Assembly (NCBI GenBank): GCA_947167515.1
Contig: CAMVIM010000005.1
Location: forward strand, 1-64,000
DNA from: an uncultured Prevotellaceae bacterium
Lineage (GTDB): Bacteria; Bacteroidota; Bacteroidia; Bacteroidales; Bacteroidaceae
Direction of reading: 5' to 3'
DNA: 64,000 nt
Made by a program: the position numbers and the translations under genes
In this document: positions 8,026 to 17,817 of the stretch, in pieces
Layout: each line of letters starts with the position of its first letter
Position numbering within the stretch: position 1 is the stretch's first letter
The notes under the pieces: generated by a model
Seen by the model: the letters and a program-made list of their open reading frames with translations, nothing else
Database searches by the model: none
Told to the model about the DNA's origin: nothing

Positions 8026-8109
8026 GTTTATTGTCGTTTTTATGATTTTATCGTTTGTCTTTTGTCTTATTTTGCGATGAAGCACATTGTTTGGCTGAAC
8101 TTTTTCTTT

Positions 8110-8149
8110 GCCTCCCTCCGTAAGGTCTCCCCCTTTGGGGACAGGGGGC
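8110..8149. repeat. Short G/C-rich inverted repeat in the trp leader
   Basis: GCCTCCCTCCGTAAGGTCTCC followed by CCCTTTGGGGACAGGGGGC resembles the element inserted in trpA and in the outer-membrane protein at 21042-23732. Here it lies between the attenuator terminator and trpB. Confidence 0.55.
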
Positions 8150-8158
8150 AAAAAAAAA

Positions 8159-8190
8159 GAGCCTGTCGTAAGTTCGACAGGCTCTTTTTT
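8159..8190 (-). terminator. Attenuator terminator of the trp operon
   Basis: A perfect 10-bp stem GAGCCTGTCG/CGACAGGCTC with a 6-base loop is flanked by A and T runs. It follows the Trp-rich leader peptide by about 47 bases and precedes trpB. Its loop and top stem (ACTTACGA on the RNA, 8173-8166) are complementary to TCGTAAGT at the leader's stop codon (8242-8235). That pairing would act as an antiterminator when the ribosome stalls upstream at the Trp codons. Confidence 0.85.
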
Positions 8191-8236
8191 CTATGCTTTA
8201 TGTTTGCAACTTTGCATAGGGGCGCAACCATTAGAC

Positions 8237-8296
8237 TTACGATTTTTTGAATCCCAAGTTACGCCACCACCAATATGTGTTGCTGTTTTGTCTCAT
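8237..8296 (-). CDS. trpL: trp leader peptide, 19 aa, three tandem Trp codons
   Basis: The frame reads MRQNSNTYWWWRNLGFKKS and stops. Three consecutive TGG codons (8272-8264) in a 19-codon frame just ahead of a strong terminator and trpB is the hallmark of ribosome-mediated attenuation, as in E. coli trpL. The stop codon lies inside the 8-base sequence TCGTAAGT that can pair with the terminator. A ribosome that reaches the stop would cover it and let the terminator form; one stalled on the Trp codons would leave it free. The ATG is only a few bases from the predicted transcription start, so translation may be nearly leaderless. An in-frame extension upstream to 8437 exists but overlaps the neighbouring gene. 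Confidence 0.85.
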   Translation of the reverse strand: MRQNSNTYWWWRNLGFKKS

Positions 8297-8304
8297 ATCG
8301 AGTG

Positions 8305-8336
8305 CAAAGTAACATATTTCTCTGCAAACTGCCAAA
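8305..8336 (-). promoter_or_regulatory. Promoter of the trp operon
   Basis: On the minus strand TTTG (8336-8333), a 20-base spacer and TTACTTTG (8312-8305) match the -33/-7 pattern with one mismatch in TAnnTTTG. The start would fall around 8299. Confidence 0.55.
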
Positions 8337-8433
8337 TAAAAATGTAAGAAAAATACAAAAATTCCGCAAAAAGTGTTAGCGGTGTCAAAAAAGCACGACT
8401 TTGTGTGAAAAAAGTGGTGCTTTTCGATTTTGT

Positions 8434-8976
8434 TCATTCCTCTTCATCTTCAAAGGGGGTTTCATGCTTCTCTTTGATGAGCCGCAGTTTGCCCTTCTTC
8501 CAAGCATAGGTCTGGACCAGCAAATCGTTGAAACTGTAGCGAGTGGTGCTGGTGATGGTCTTGGTTTTGGGGTCCACCTCGGGGTTGAAGATGTCTTTGT
8601 ATGCTTCCACCTCTTCGAAACACTTGCCTTTGGCGTCCCACACATAGGCTGCATAGGATGCCTCCACACGCCCGTTGGTGAGGTAGCCGAGGAAAATCTG
8701 CAAGTCGGGAATGCCGTCGAAGTTGATGTCCTCTGTGTCGTTCACCCTCTGGATGTCCTTGATGAGTTCAGCCTCCGTCACCCCCACCAGTTCGTGCTCC
8801 TGCTCAAAGGCTGGGGCTTTATTGTTGCCGACGAATCCCCTCACGATGACACTGCCGAAACATCCGTCTTCAGTAGGTTGACCCAGTGCGGCCTCGAAAC
8901 GGAAATCTTTACGATTCTGTGCCTGTGTGCCACAGAAAGCACACAGGCACAGAAAAATGACGAACAATGGTTTCAT
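8434..8976 (-). CDS. Secreted XAC2610-like hypothetical protein
   Basis: A 180-aa protein with a signal peptide (MKPLFVIFLCLCAFCGTQAQ). The central part, DINFDGIPDLQIFLG followed by YAAYVWDAKGKCF and NPEVDPKTKTI, matches the pattern I know from XAC2610-related proteins, which have an FG-GAP/VCBS-like NFDGxPD motif. It probably acts in the periplasm or outer envelope; the function is unknown. It follows the gene at 8978-9745 with one base between them, so the two form an operon. The C-terminus is acidic (FEDEEE). Confidence 0.75.
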   Translation of the reverse strand: MKPLFVIFLCLCAFCGTQAQNRKDFRFEAALGQPTEDGCFGSVIVRGFVGNNKAPAFEQEHELVGVTEAELIKDIQRVNDTEDINFDGIPDLQIFLGYLTNGRVEASYAAYVWDAKGKCFEEVEAYKDIFNPEVDPKTKTITSTTRYSFNDLLVQTYAWKKGKLRLIKEKHETPFEDEEE

Positions 8977-8977
8977 G

Positions 8978-9745
8978 CTATTTCACCATCACTTTTTTGC
9001 CTTTCACCACGTAGATGCCCTTCTGCAGACCTTGTACAGAGTCGGCCACTTTTACGCCCGAGAGGTTATAGACTTCCACCTGTTCGCCCTGCTTGGCGAT
9101 GGCATTGATGCTTGTCACCTCACCTTCGGCAAGATGGTTGGTGGTGAGCAGGGTGGAGTTGCCGCCCGAAAGTTTCACGTAGCAACGGGTGGCGTAGAAG
9201 CCGTTGGTGGTGTTATCGACATTGACAAATGCGGCTTCGGCATTGTCCTTGGCCAAGATGCCATAAAGCCCCTGTGCCTCGGTCTGCATTTGTGCGGCAG
9301 CCATCGTCACGGTCTCGCCTGTGCCAGCGGCGGTGAAGGTGATGGCAGACTCGCCTTCCTGCACTTCGGCGTTCTCGGCCTGAATCTTCTTGCTGCCACT
9401 CTCGCCTGCATAGTGCAGAATGTAGGGTGTGTTGGCCTTGATGCCTTCAGCCTTGCAGTTCTGGAAGTTCAGAACCACTCCTGTTCCATTGTTCTCCACG
9501 CCCACCAACTTCTCCAACTTGCAGTCGCTGCCGAAGGTGGCGTTTACCTCGGCCTCGCTCATGGAGATGGGCAGGGAGATGGTGTTCCAACCCTTGAAGA
9601 TGTAGCGGTTGAGCGTCACGTTCATCTTCTTTCCTGCATACTTCTTGATGTCTGTGCCTTTGTAAGTGCTCAGAGTCAGTGTCTGCTGAGCCGATGTGCC
9701 GATGCAACTGAGTGCAAAAGCGGCCATGAGTAATAGTTTCTTCAT
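8978..9745 (-). CDS. Secreted protein with a type IX secretion-like C-terminus
   Basis: A 255-aa protein with a signal peptide ending GTSAQ. It has a beta-rich central domain (WNTISLPISMSEAEVNATFG) and a C-terminal segment VEVYNLSGVKVAD...GLQKGIYVVKGKKVMVK. That ending resembles the type A C-terminal sorting signal of Bacteroidetes type IX secretion cargo, in its short Prevotella form. No enzymatic motif is visible. It is cotranscribed with 8434-8976. Confidence 0.75.
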   Translation of the reverse strand: MKKLLLMAAFALSCIGTSAQQTLTLSTYKGTDIKKYAGKKMNVTLNRYIFKGWNTISLPISMSEAEVNATFGSDCKLEKLVGVENNGTGVVLNFQNCKAEGIKANTPYILHYAGESGSKKIQAENAEVQEGESAITFTAAGTGETVTMAAAQMQTEAQGLYGILAKDNAEAAFVNVDNTTNGFYATRCYVKLSGGNSTLLTTNHLAEGEVTSINAIAKQGEQVEVYNLSGVKVADSVQGLQKGIYVVKGKKVMVK

Positions 9746-9790
9746 ACGCTTAATAATAAATAATGTGTAACAATAGTTTATTTTGGTTGG

Positions 9791-11797
9791 TTATTTTACC
9801 TCTTTGATGAAGCCGTTGCGGTAAGCAAACAGCAGTTTCTTTAAGTTCTCAACCTTGGCAAGAAGCACCTTTCCCTTGTCGGTGTCCTTCACATACATGC
9901 GCTGTGAACTCAACTCCACGATTTGGGTGGAACTCTTGATGTCGTCGCCGTTCTGAATGGCATCTTCGGCCGAGCGGAAGGGCTGATGCTGAACCAGTTC
10001 AAGTCCTCGACTGTGGAAGGTGAGCGTGTAGCCCGCTATGCCAGTTTCGGGCTGATAGGCACGGGAGAAGCCTCCGTCGATGACGAGGAGTTTGCCGTTC
10101 GCCTTGATGGGAGTCTCGCCTTTCAGCACCTTCACGGGGGTGTGGCCGTTGATGATGTGGCGATGCTTTCCTTCCACACCAAAGTCGTCGAGAATCATAT
10201 CGACGGTCTTTTCATCGTTGTTATATTGATAGTAGTAACCTTTTGTTTCCGTGTGTGTTGCCTTGTCTTTGATGAAGTATCGTTCGAAGGTTGTCATCTT
10301 ATCCTTGTCGAAGAGGGGAGAGTTCTTTCCGCACCAGAGATACCAGATGTAGTCTTTGGCAAAACTCTTTCTTTCCTTGGGAGTGTCGTTGTTGAAAGCC
10401 TCGCGGACGATGTGGCCTGTCTTCTTCATCAGTGCCAAACCTTTGTATTTCTTGCCGTCAATGTCCACCTCCTTCAGCGAGCCGTCGGCATTAAGCGGAA
10501 CGGTGGCATGGTACATCAGGTTGCTGTTGGCAATGGAGTACATGCCGCCGTGTGCCAGCAGGCACTGGATGTGGCGTTGCAACTTGTCACTGGTGCGGAA
10601 GGAATGTTCCAGTTTGGCCATGAGCGACTCTTCCTCTTCCGAGAGCGCATTGGGGTTCTCCTTGTTGATGGTGGGAAGGAAGGTGTCGAGCATTTCATAT
10701 TCCTGTCCGTCGATGAAGCAGGTGCCATTGGCAAAGTAAATGTGTTCCAACATCTTGCGGCCTGACATGTCGAACTCGGGACGGCGGTCGATGATGTGGG
10801 CCTCTTCCTTGAACTGTATGATGGTGATGGCCTTGTGCATTTGGGCGATGAGGCGGTTGGTCTTCTTGTCATGCTGGCTCTCCTTAGTCAGTTCGTTGGC
10901 GGCGAACTGCTTGCAGGGGTCGTCCTTGTAGGTCTCCATCGCAAAAGTGGCCAGCGGCAGCAGGTTGATGCCGTAGCCATCTTCGAGGGTGGCGAGATTG
11001 CCATAGCGCAGGGAAAGGCGCAGCACGTTGGCGATGCAGGCGCGGTTGCCTGCTGCAGCACCGAACCACTCGATGTCGTGGTTGCCCCACACGATGTCGA
11101 AGTGGTGGTAGTTCATCAGCGTGTCCATGATGAGGTGTGCCCCGGGGCCACGGTCGAAAATGTCGCCCAACAGGTGGAGGCGGTCGATGGCGAGCCGCTG
11201 GATGAGGTTGCAGATGGACACGATGAAATGGTCGGCACGCTGCGTGTCGATGATGGTCTGCACGATGACGTTGTAGTACTGATGCCGTTTCTCGCCCACA
11301 CCGCTGTGGCTCTCGTGGAGCAGTTCCTCGATGATGTAGCCAAACTCCTCTGGAAGTTCTTTGCGGATTTTGCTGCGCGTATATTTTGAACTGACCTCAC
11401 GCAATACCTTGATGAGTTGGTTGAGCGTGATGATGTAGAAGTCCTCCATGTCGGTCTCAGCCGCCTTGATGCGCTGCAACTTGGCTTCGGGATAGTAGAT
11501 GAGGGTGCATAGTTCCTGCTTCTCCGACTGGCGCAGGGTGGGGCCGAAGATTTCTTCCACTTTCCGCTTCACATAGCCCGATGCATTGCGCAGTACGTGA
11601 TTGAAAGCCTCGCTCTCGCCATGTGGGTCGCTGATAAAGTGTTCCGTAGGCTTGGGCAGGTTGAGAATGGCCTCCAGGTTGATGATTTCGCAACTGGCTT
11701 CGGCCACATTCGGGTAGTTCTGTGCCAGTAACTGCAAATATCGGAGGTCGTCCTTTATCTCCTCTTCGGTAAATATGTTCTCATTCAGATTTTCCAT
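9791..11797 (-). CDS. fbp: Fructose-1,6-bisphosphatase, class 3
   Basis: Hydrolyses fructose 1,6-bisphosphate in gluconeogenesis. The 668-aa length and calcineurin-like metal motifs identify the Firmicutes/Bacteroidetes class 3 enzyme: HFISDPHGESEAF, LLGDIFDRGPGAH, VWGNHDIEWFGA and later IINGHTPVK and VIDGGFSRAY. It is cytoplasmic. The gene stands alone, with a possible -7 element at 11817-11824. An AT-rich inverted repeat separates it from the divergent glnN. Confidence 0.96.
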   Translation of the reverse strand: MENLNENIFTEEEIKDDLRYLQLLAQNYPNVAEASCEIINLEAILNLPKPTEHFISDPHGESEAFNHVLRNASGYVKRKVEEIFGPTLRQSEKQELCTLIYYPEAKLQRIKAAETDMEDFYIITLNQLIKVLREVSSKYTRSKIRKELPEEFGYIIEELLHESHSGVGEKRHQYYNVIVQTIIDTQRADHFIVSICNLIQRLAIDRLHLLGDIFDRGPGAHLIMDTLMNYHHFDIVWGNHDIEWFGAAAGNRACIANVLRLSLRYGNLATLEDGYGINLLPLATFAMETYKDDPCKQFAANELTKESQHDKKTNRLIAQMHKAITIIQFKEEAHIIDRRPEFDMSGRKMLEHIYFANGTCFIDGQEYEMLDTFLPTINKENPNALSEEEESLMAKLEHSFRTSDKLQRHIQCLLAHGGMYSIANSNLMYHATVPLNADGSLKEVDIDGKKYKGLALMKKTGHIVREAFNNDTPKERKSFAKDYIWYLWCGKNSPLFDKDKMTTFERYFIKDKATHTETKGYYYQYNNDEKTVDMILDDFGVEGKHRHIINGHTPVKVLKGETPIKANGKLLVIDGGFSRAYQPETGIAGYTLTFHSRGLELVQHQPFRSAEDAIQNGDDIKSSTQIVELSSQRMYVKDTDKGKVLLAKVENLKKLLFAYRNGFIKEVK

Positions 11798-11816
11798 GGA
11801 TTGCTTTTTATGTGGG

Positions 11817-11824
11817 CAAAGATA
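11817..11824 (-). promoter_or_regulatory. -7 element for fbp
   Basis: TATCTTTG on the minus strand, about 20 bases before the fbp ATG, is a full TAnnTTTG match. No clear -33 TTTG is seen. Confidence 0.4.
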
Positions 11825-11830
11825 AGAAAT

Positions 11831-11925
11831 AATTGGGAATTGAAAATTAGGAATAAGGAATTATTTGCTTCACACGATGTTTTTTCTGTTGAAAAATGGC
11901 ATTTCCTAATCTCTATTTCCCAATT
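11831..11925. repeat. AT-rich inverted repeat between fbp and glnN
   Basis: AATTGGGAATTGAAAATTAG at 11831 is mirrored by TTTCCTAAT and TTTCCCAATT ending at 11925. It belongs to the short AATTGGGA/AATTAGGA type of simple repeats. Confidence 0.5.
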
Positions 11926-11942
11926 CATAATGAAAAAATGCT

Positions 11943-11950
11943 TACCTTTG
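11943..11950 (+). promoter_or_regulatory. -7 element for glnN
   Basis: TACCTTTG, 30 bases before the glnN start, matches TAnnTTTG fully. No obvious -33 element at the usual distance. Confidence 0.45.
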
Positions 11951-11980
11951 CAGCAGAAAAGTAAAAAATGAAGAAAAATT

Positions 11981-14170
11981 ATGGCTGCACGACTAAGATT
12001 CAAGGTTGTAGATGAGGCGTTCAAGCGTGCTCCTGTCTATGTGGAGCAACCGAAAGAACGTCCGAGTGAGTATTTCGGCAAGTATGTCTTCAACAAGCAG
12101 AAGATGTACAAGTATCTGCCGGCAAAAGTCTATAGCAAGATGTGTGATGTCATTGACAATGGTGCTCCTTTCGACCGCGCCATTGCCGACGCAGTGGCTC
12201 AGGGAATCAAGACTTGGGCCATTGAGAATGGCGTGACTCACTATACTCACTGGTTCCAGCCCTTGACCGAAGGTACGGCTCAAAAGCATGATGGTTTTGT
12301 GGAGCACGACTGGAAAGGCGGTATGGTAGAGGAGTTTGAGGGAAAACTGCTGGTGCAGCAAGAACCTGACGCTTCTTCTTTTCCCTCGGGTGGCATCCGC
12401 TCCACGTTTGAGGCTCGTGGCTATTCGGCATGGGATCCGACGTCACCCGTCTTCATCATTGGCGACACGCTGATGATTCCAACCATTTTCATCTCTTATA
12501 CGGGAGAAGCCCTTGACTACAAAGTGCCTCTGAAAAAAGCACTCCATGCTGTCGATAAGGCTGCTACGGCTGTGGCTCAATACTTCTATCCAGATGTGAA
12601 GAAGGTCATCTCCAATCTCGGTTGGGAACAAGAGTATTTTCTTGTTGATGAATCCTTGTTTGCCGCTCGTCCCGACCTTGTGATGACGGGCCGCACCCTG
12701 ATGGGACACGACTCTGCCAAAAACCAGCAGATGGATGACCACTATTTTGGTTCCATCCCGCAGCGTGTGGAGGAATTTATGAAAGACATCGAGATTCAGG
12801 CTCTTGAGTTGGGCATTCCATGCAAGACTCGCCACAACGAGGTGGCACCGAATCAGTTTGAGTTGGCCCCTATCTTTGAAGAGACGAATTTGGCTGTTGA
12901 CCACAACATGCTGATGATGTCTATCATGAAGCGTGTGGCTCGTAAGCATGGGTTCCGTTGTCTCTTGCACGAGAAACCTTTCAAGGGAGTGAATGGCTCG
13001 GGCAAGCATAACAACTGGTCACTGGCCACCGACACGGGCATCCTGCTACATGCACCAGGAAAGACGGCGATGGACAATCTTCGTTTTGTCACCTTCATTG
13101 TGGAAACGCTGAAAGCAGTTTATGACCATAATGGTTTGCTCAAGGCTTCCATCATGAGTGCCACTAACGCTCATCGCCTGGGAGCCAATGAAGCACCGCC
13201 TGCCATCATCTCTTCTTTTCTCGGCAAGACGGTTACTGACCTCTTGGAACATGTGGAGAAAGCCGATGACGACAACTTCGCAGTGGCTGGAAAGAAAGCC
13301 TTCAAACTCGATTTGCCTTCCATCCCGGAGTTGCTGATTGACAATACCGACCGCAACCGCACCTCGCCATTTGCTTTCACGGGTAATCGTTTTGAGTTCC
13401 GTGCTGTCGGTAGCGAAGCCAACTGTGCATCAGCCATGTTGTTGCTTAATGCGGCGATGGCAGAGGCATTGATGGACTTCAAGGAGCGCGTCGATGCTCT
13501 CATCACAAAAGGCATGGAAAAGGAAACGGCCATCCTGAAAGTGGTGCGTGAAGACATCAAGCACATCAAGCCTATCGTTTTCAACGGCAATGGCTATAGC
13601 GACGAATGGAAGGCCGAGGCTGCCAAGCGTGGACTTGACTGCGAGACTTCTGCACCCATCGTTTTCGACAACTATCTGAAAGAGTCTTCTGTCAAGATGT
13701 TTGAAAAGACTCATGTGATGACACGTTTGGAGTTGGAGGCTCGCAATGAGATTAAGTGGGAAACATACACAAAGAAAATACAGATAGAGTCGCGCATCTT
13801 TGGTGACCTTTGTCTCAATCACATCATTCCCGTGGTCACGAAGTATCAGTCCATTCTCATCGACAATGTGCATAAAGTGCAAGACATCTTCCCTGCAGAA
13901 AAGGCGCAGAAGATTTCGGGAGAGAACCTTCACCTCATCGAAAAGATTTCCGACCACGAATCCTTCATCATCGAGAATGTGGAGAAGATGGTGGATGCAC
14001 GGAAGGTGGCCAATCGCATTGAATCTGAGCGTGAAAAGGCCATTGCTTATCATGACACGGTGGCACCTCTTCTGGAGGAGATTCGCTATCATGTCGATAA
14101 ACTCGAAACCATCGTGGATGACGAGGCTTGGCCACTGCCGAAATATCGGGAGTTGCTCTTTATCCGATGA
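11981..14170 (+). CDS. glnN: Glutamine synthetase type III
   Basis: Makes glutamine from glutamate, ammonia and ATP. The 729-aa length and motifs mark the GSIII family typical of Bacteroidetes: HDWKGGMVEEF, SSFPSGGIRSTFEARGYSAWDP, LGWEQEYFLVD, RHNEVAPNQFELAP, HEKPFKGVNGSGKHNNWS and NRTSPFAFTGNRFEFRAVG. The C-terminal region is helical and rich in acidic residues. Cytoplasmic; a monocistronic gene ended by a strong terminator shared with the convergent secA. The start at 11981 gives the family N-terminus MAARLRFKVVDEAF. Confidence 0.97.
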   Translation: MAARLRFKVVDEAFKRAPVYVEQPKERPSEYFGKYVFNKQKMYKYLPAKVYSKMCDVIDNGAPFDRAIADAVAQGIKTWAIENGVTHYTHWFQPLTEGTAQKHDGFVEHDWKGGMVEEFEGKLLVQQEPDASSFPSGGIRSTFEARGYSAWDPTSPVFIIGDTLMIPTIFISYTGEALDYKVPLKKALHAVDKAATAVAQYFYPDVKKVISNLGWEQEYFLVDESLFAARPDLVMTGRTLMGHDSAKNQQMDDHYFGSIPQRVEEFMKDIEIQALELGIPCKTRHNEVAPNQFELAPIFEETNLAVDHNMLMMSIMKRVARKHGFRCLLHEKPFKGVNGSGKHNNWSLATDTGILLHAPGKTAMDNLRFVTFIVETLKAVYDHNGLLKASIMSATNAHRLGANEAPPAIISSFLGKTVTDLLEHVEKADDDNFAVAGKKAFKLDLPSIPELLIDNTDRNRTSPFAFTGNRFEFRAVGSEANCASAMLLLNAAMAEALMDFKERVDALITKGMEKETAILKVVREDIKHIKPIVFNGNGYSDEWKAEAAKRGLDCETSAPIVFDNYLKESSVKMFEKTHVMTRLELEARNEIKWETYTKKIQIESRIFGDLCLNHIIPVVTKYQSILIDNVHKVQDIFPAEKAQKISGENLHLIEKISDHESFIIENVEKMVDARKVANRIESEREKAIAYHDTVAPLLEEIRYHVDKLETIVDDEAWPLPKYRELLFIR

Positions 14171-14215
14171 AGAGCATCGTCCTCAGTCAGAGAGTGTGTG
14201 AGGCTATCATGAAAC

Positions 14216-14259
14216 AAAGAAAGGCGTGGAAGACCATTGGGTTTTCCACGCCTTTCTTT
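14216..14259. terminator. Bidirectional terminator between glnN and secA
   Basis: A perfect 16-bp stem, AAAGAAAGGCGTGGAA pairing with TTCCACGCCTTTCTTT, with a 12-base loop. The terminal A/T runs let it work for both convergent genes. Confidence 0.85.
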
Positions 14260-14288
14260 GATGCTGTATGTTTCTGTAGTTACGGTAT

Positions 14289-17200
14289 TTATAATCCGCG
14301 ACCGTGGCAATTCTTGTATTTCTTTCCTGAGCCACAAGGACATGGGTCATTGCGTCCAATCTTCGGGCCATTGTTCACGATGGGTGCAATGGGCTGGCGG
14401 GCACGGGTGTCAGTCTGTGCTGCTTGTGCCTGCTGACGTTGAGTTTCAGATGGTTCGTCGAGGTTCTGATGACTCTCGGTCAGGTGCTGGTGGCTTGGTT
14501 CCTCCATGCTGGCTGCTGGTGCCTGTTGCACGTCACGTTGCTCAGCAATAGGGATAGAGCAGCGCATGAGGACAGAAATGGTGCCATCGTTGATTTCGTT
14601 CACCATGGTGTCGAACAGGTTGACAGACTCCAGTTTGAAGATGAGGAGCGGGTCTTTCTGCTCGTAAGAAGCATTCTGCACCGACTGCTTCAGTTCGTCG
14701 AGAGCACGGAGATTCTCTTTCCACGCATCGTCGATGGTGTGGAGCAGGATGGCTTTCTCAAAGGCTACAAGGATGGAGTTGCCCTGAGTCTCGTATGCCT
14801 CTTTGAGAGGAATGCTGATTTGATAAACGTGGCGGCCATCGGTGATGGGCACAAGAATATTCTCATACATGTGTCCCTTGGTTTCGTAAACCTCCTTGAT
14901 GACAGGGAAGGCTACGGATGCAAGACGTGCGCTGCGCTTCTTGAAGGAATCAATGACGATGTCGAAAGCCTCGTCCTCCAGTTTCTCTCGACTTTCAGCC
15001 TCGAACTTCTCCATGTCGAACGGAATCTCCATGGCGAAGATGCGCAGGAAGTCTTCCTTGCAACTTTCGTAGTCGCCGTTGCTGAGAATGTGCACCACGC
15101 GATCCCATATCATGTTGCTGATGTCCATGCCGATGCGCTCTCCCATGAGGGCGTGGCGGCGACGCTCATAGATGACCTTACGCTGCTTGTTCATCACATC
15201 GTCATATTCGAGCAGACGCTTTCGGATGCCGAAGTTGTTCTCTTCCACCTTCTTCTGGGCACGTTCGATGCTCTGGTTAATCATCTTGTGCTCAATCATT
15301 TCGCCTTCCTCAAAGCCGAGACGGTCCATCACTTTCGAGATGCGGTCGCTGGCAAAGAGGCGCATGAGTTTGTCTTCCAATGACACATAGAAGACCGAAG
15401 AGCCAGGGTCGCCCTGACGGCCAGAACGTCCACGCAACTGTCTATCCACGCGGCGGCTCTCATGCCGCTCTGTACCGATGATGGCCAGACCTCCGGCGGC
15501 TTTCACCTCATCGGAGAGTTTGATGTCGGTACCACGACCTGCCATGTTGGTGGCAATGGTGACGGCTCCCAGCATCTTTTCCTCCTTGGTGCCATCGGGG
15601 TTGACGACCTCGCCGAGGGTGCTCTGACCTGCCAGTGCCACAATGTCGGCCTCCTTTTGGTGGAGTTTGGCGTTGAGCACCTGGTGGGGTATCTTGCGCA
15701 TGGAGAGCATGCGGGAGAGCAACTCGGAAATCTCGACCGATGTGGTGCCGACCAGCACAGGGCGACCACTGTTGCGCATCTTCACAATTTCCTCAATCAC
15801 AGCGTTGTACTTTTCGCGGTTGGTCTTATACACACGGTCGTTCATGTCGATGCGGGCGATGGGACGGTTGGTGGGAATCTCCACCACATCGAGTTTGTAG
15901 ATGTCCCAGAACTCGCCAGCCTCCGTGATGGCAGTACCCGTCATGCCTGCCAGTTTGTGGTACATGCGGAAGTAGTTCTGCAGGGTGATGGTGGCGAAGG
16001 TCTGAGTGGCGGCCTCCACCTTCACACGCTCCTTGGCTTCTACAGCCTGATGGAGTCCGTCGCTCCAGCGGCGGCCCTCCATGATACGACCTGTTTGTTC
16101 ATCGACAATCTTCACCTCACCGTCCATGATGACGTAGTCGTCGTCCTTCACAAACATGGTGTAAGCCTTCAGCAACTGCTGGATGGTGTGTACACGCTCA
16201 GCCTTGAGAGCGTAATCCTGCATGAGGGCATCCTTCTTGGCCAGTTTCTCGTCTTCGCTTTCAAACTTCTCGTTCTCCAGTTCGGCCAACTGAGTGGTGA
16301 TGTCGGGCAGCACGAAGAACTTGTCGTCTCTCACGATGTTGGCTATCAGTTGGTTACCCTTATCCGTCATTTCCACCGACTTCAACTTCTCATCCACCAC
16401 GAAGAACAAGGGTTCAATCGCCTCAGGCATTCGGCGGTTGTTGTTCTCCATGTAGATTTCCTCTGTCTGCAAGAGTCCCGTCTTAATGCCAGGTTGAGAG
16501 AGATATTTGATGAGTGCATTGTTCTTCGGAAGACCTTTGTAGGCACGGAAGAGCGACAGGAAGCCAGCGGTCACGTCGTCCTTGTTGTCCGACTCGATGA
16601 GTTTCTTGGCCTCGCTGAGATAGTTCTGGGCCAAACGACGCTGTGCCTCAACAAGTTGCTCCACAATGGGGCAGTACTCCTCAAACATCTGCACATCGCC
16701 CTTCGGGATGGGGCCAGAGATGATGAGCGGGGTACGGGCATCGTCAATCAGCACGGAATCGACCTCATCGACAATGGCATAGTTGTGGATGCGCTGCACG
16801 AGGTCTTTCGGTGCCATCGCCATGTTGTCACGCAGATAGTCGAAGCCGAACTCGTTGTTAGTACCGAAAGTGATGTCCGCCTGATAAGCCTTGCGACGAG
16901 CCTCAGAGTTGGGTTGGTGCTTGTCGATGCAATCGACGCTGAGTCCGTGGAACATATAGAGCGGACCCATCCACTCGGAGTCACGCTTGGCCAGATAGTC
17001 GTTGACGGTGACCACGTGGACACCATTGCGCGACAGGGCGTTGAGGAACACCGGCAAAGTAGCCACAAGGGTTTTACCTTCACCCGTTGCCATCTCGGCA
17101 ATCTTGCCTTGATGCAGCACGATGCCACCAAACAACTGCACGTTGTAGTGAATCATGTTCCATGTCATCTCGTTGCCGCCGGCCACCCAGTGGTTGTGCC

Positions 17201-17672
17201 AGATGGCCTTGTCGCCCTCAATATCGACAAAGTCGTGTTCGATGGAGAGGTCGCGGTCGAAGTCAGTGGCAGTCACGATGATGTCGCCATTCTCCGCTTC
17301 AGCAAAACGGCGGGCCGTGTCCTTCACGATGGCATATACCGTAGGAAGCACCTCGGTCAGTCCTTCCTCAAAGAGGTCAAGCACTTCCGTTTCCTTCTTG
17401 TCGATAGCCTCAAAGATAGGTTGACGCTTGTCTATTTCAGTCTCTTGAATCTTATTCTTCAGTTCTGCAATCTCGTTGCGCTTTTCCTTTACTTTATCTT
17501 GCAGTTGCGCCTTAATCTCATCCACTTTGGCACGCAGTTCGTCGTTGCTGAGTTTCTGAATCTCAGGTTCCACAGCAAGAATCTGTTCCACGATGGGGCG
17601 AATCTCCTTGATGTCGCGGGCAGCCTTGTTGCCAAACAATGTGCTGAGCAGTTTATTTAATGAAAATCCCAT
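14289..17672 (-). CDS. secA: Preprotein translocase ATPase SecA
   Basis: Motor of the Sec export pathway at the inner membrane. It has Walker A in [10 protein letters not shown] (about 194-201), the DEVD box in [21 protein letters not shown], a helicase C-domain with GRGTDIKL and [15 protein letters not shown], and a C-terminal zinc motif [18 protein letters not shown]. At 1127 aa it is longer than E. coli SecA (901), as usual in Bacteroidetes. Extra length lies in the N-terminal coiled segment (about 40-100) and a charged insertion in the preprotein-binding region. It is transcribed alone towards the shared terminator. Confidence 0.98.
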   Translation of the reverse strand: MGFSLNKLLSTLFGNKAARDIKEIRPIVEQILAVEPEIQKLSNDELRAKVDEIKAQLQDKVKEKRNEIAELKNKIQETEIDKRQPIFEAIDKKETEVLDLFEEGLTEVLPTVYAIVKDTARRFAEAENGDIIVTATDFDRDLSIEHDFVDIEGDKAIWHNHWVAGGNEMTWNMIHYNVQLFGGIVLHQGKIAEMATGEGKTLVATLPVFLNALSRNGVHVVTVNDYLAKRDSEWMGPLYMFHGLSVDCIDKHQPNSEARRKAYQADITFGTNNEFGFDYLRDNMAMAPKDLVQRIHNYAIVDEVDSVLIDDARTPLIISGPIPKGDVQMFEEYCPIVEQLVEAQRRLAQNYLSEAKKLIESDNKDDVTAGFLSLFRAYKGLPKNNALIKYLSQPGIKTGLLQTEEIYMENNNRRMPEAIEPLFFVVDEKLKSVEMTDKGNQLIANIVRDDKFFVLPDITTQLAELENEKFESEDEKLAKKDALMQDYALKAERVHTIQQLLKAYTMFVKDDDYVIMDGEVKIVDEQTGRIMEGRRWSDGLHQAVEAKERVKVEAATQTFATITLQNYFRMYHKLAGMTGTAITEAGEFWDIYKLDVVEIPTNRPIARIDMNDRVYKTNREKYNAVIEEIVKMRNSGRPVLVGTTSVEISELLSRMLSMRKIPHQVLNAKLHQKEADIVALAGQSTLGEVVNPDGTKEEKMLGAVTIATNMAGRGTDIKLSDEVKAAGGLAIIGTERHESRRVDRQLRGRSGRQGDPGSSVFYVSLEDKLMRLFASDRISKVMDRLGFEEGEMIEHKMINQSIERAQKKVEENNFGIRKRLLEYDDVMNKQRKVIYERRRHALMGERIGMDISNMIWDRVVHILSNGDYESCKEDFLRIFAMEIPFDMEKFEAESREKLEDEAFDIVIDSFKKRSARLASVAFPVIKEVYETKGHMYENILVPITDGRHVYQISIPLKEAYETQGNSILVAFEKAILLHTIDDAWKENLRALDELKQSVQNASYEQKDPLLIFKLESVNLFDTMVNEINDGTISVLMRCSIPIAEQRDVQQAPAASMEEPSHQHLTESHQNLDEPSETQRQQAQAAQTDTRARQPIAPIVNNGPKIGRNDPCPCGSGKKYKNCHGRGL

Positions 17673-17715
17673 ATATGTGTGTTGTTTTGTTTCTTTTGGT
17701 TGGTTGTTTTTTTAG

Positions 17716-17814
17716 TTTCTATAGTTTTTCTAGCCCTTCTATCCTTTCTATCCCTTCTAGTATATCTAGCCTATCTAGAATATCCAGAAAATCCAGTCTT
17801 TCCAGCATCTCCAT
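17716..17814. repeat. Eleven imperfect 9-bp repeats
   Basis: Units such as TTTTTCTAG, CCCTTCTAT, TATATCTAG, AATATCCAG and CATCTCCAT run without interruption. They lie between the 3' end of the gene at 17818 and the start of secA, that is, in the secA leader. Confidence 0.8.
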
Positions 17815-17817
17815 TCT

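Noticed and set aside
8108-8347. 79-codon plus-strand frame over the trp leader
   Set aside because: It runs through the attenuator hairpin and repeat on the opposite strand.
8237-8437. 66-residue version of the trp leader frame
   Set aside because: It would overlap the 3' end of the upstream gene and start before the predicted promoter; the 19-codon frame is the expected form.
15462-17660. Plus-strand 732-codon frame opposite secA
   Set aside because: A long shadow frame caused by codon bias of secA; composition is His/Val-rich without motifs.
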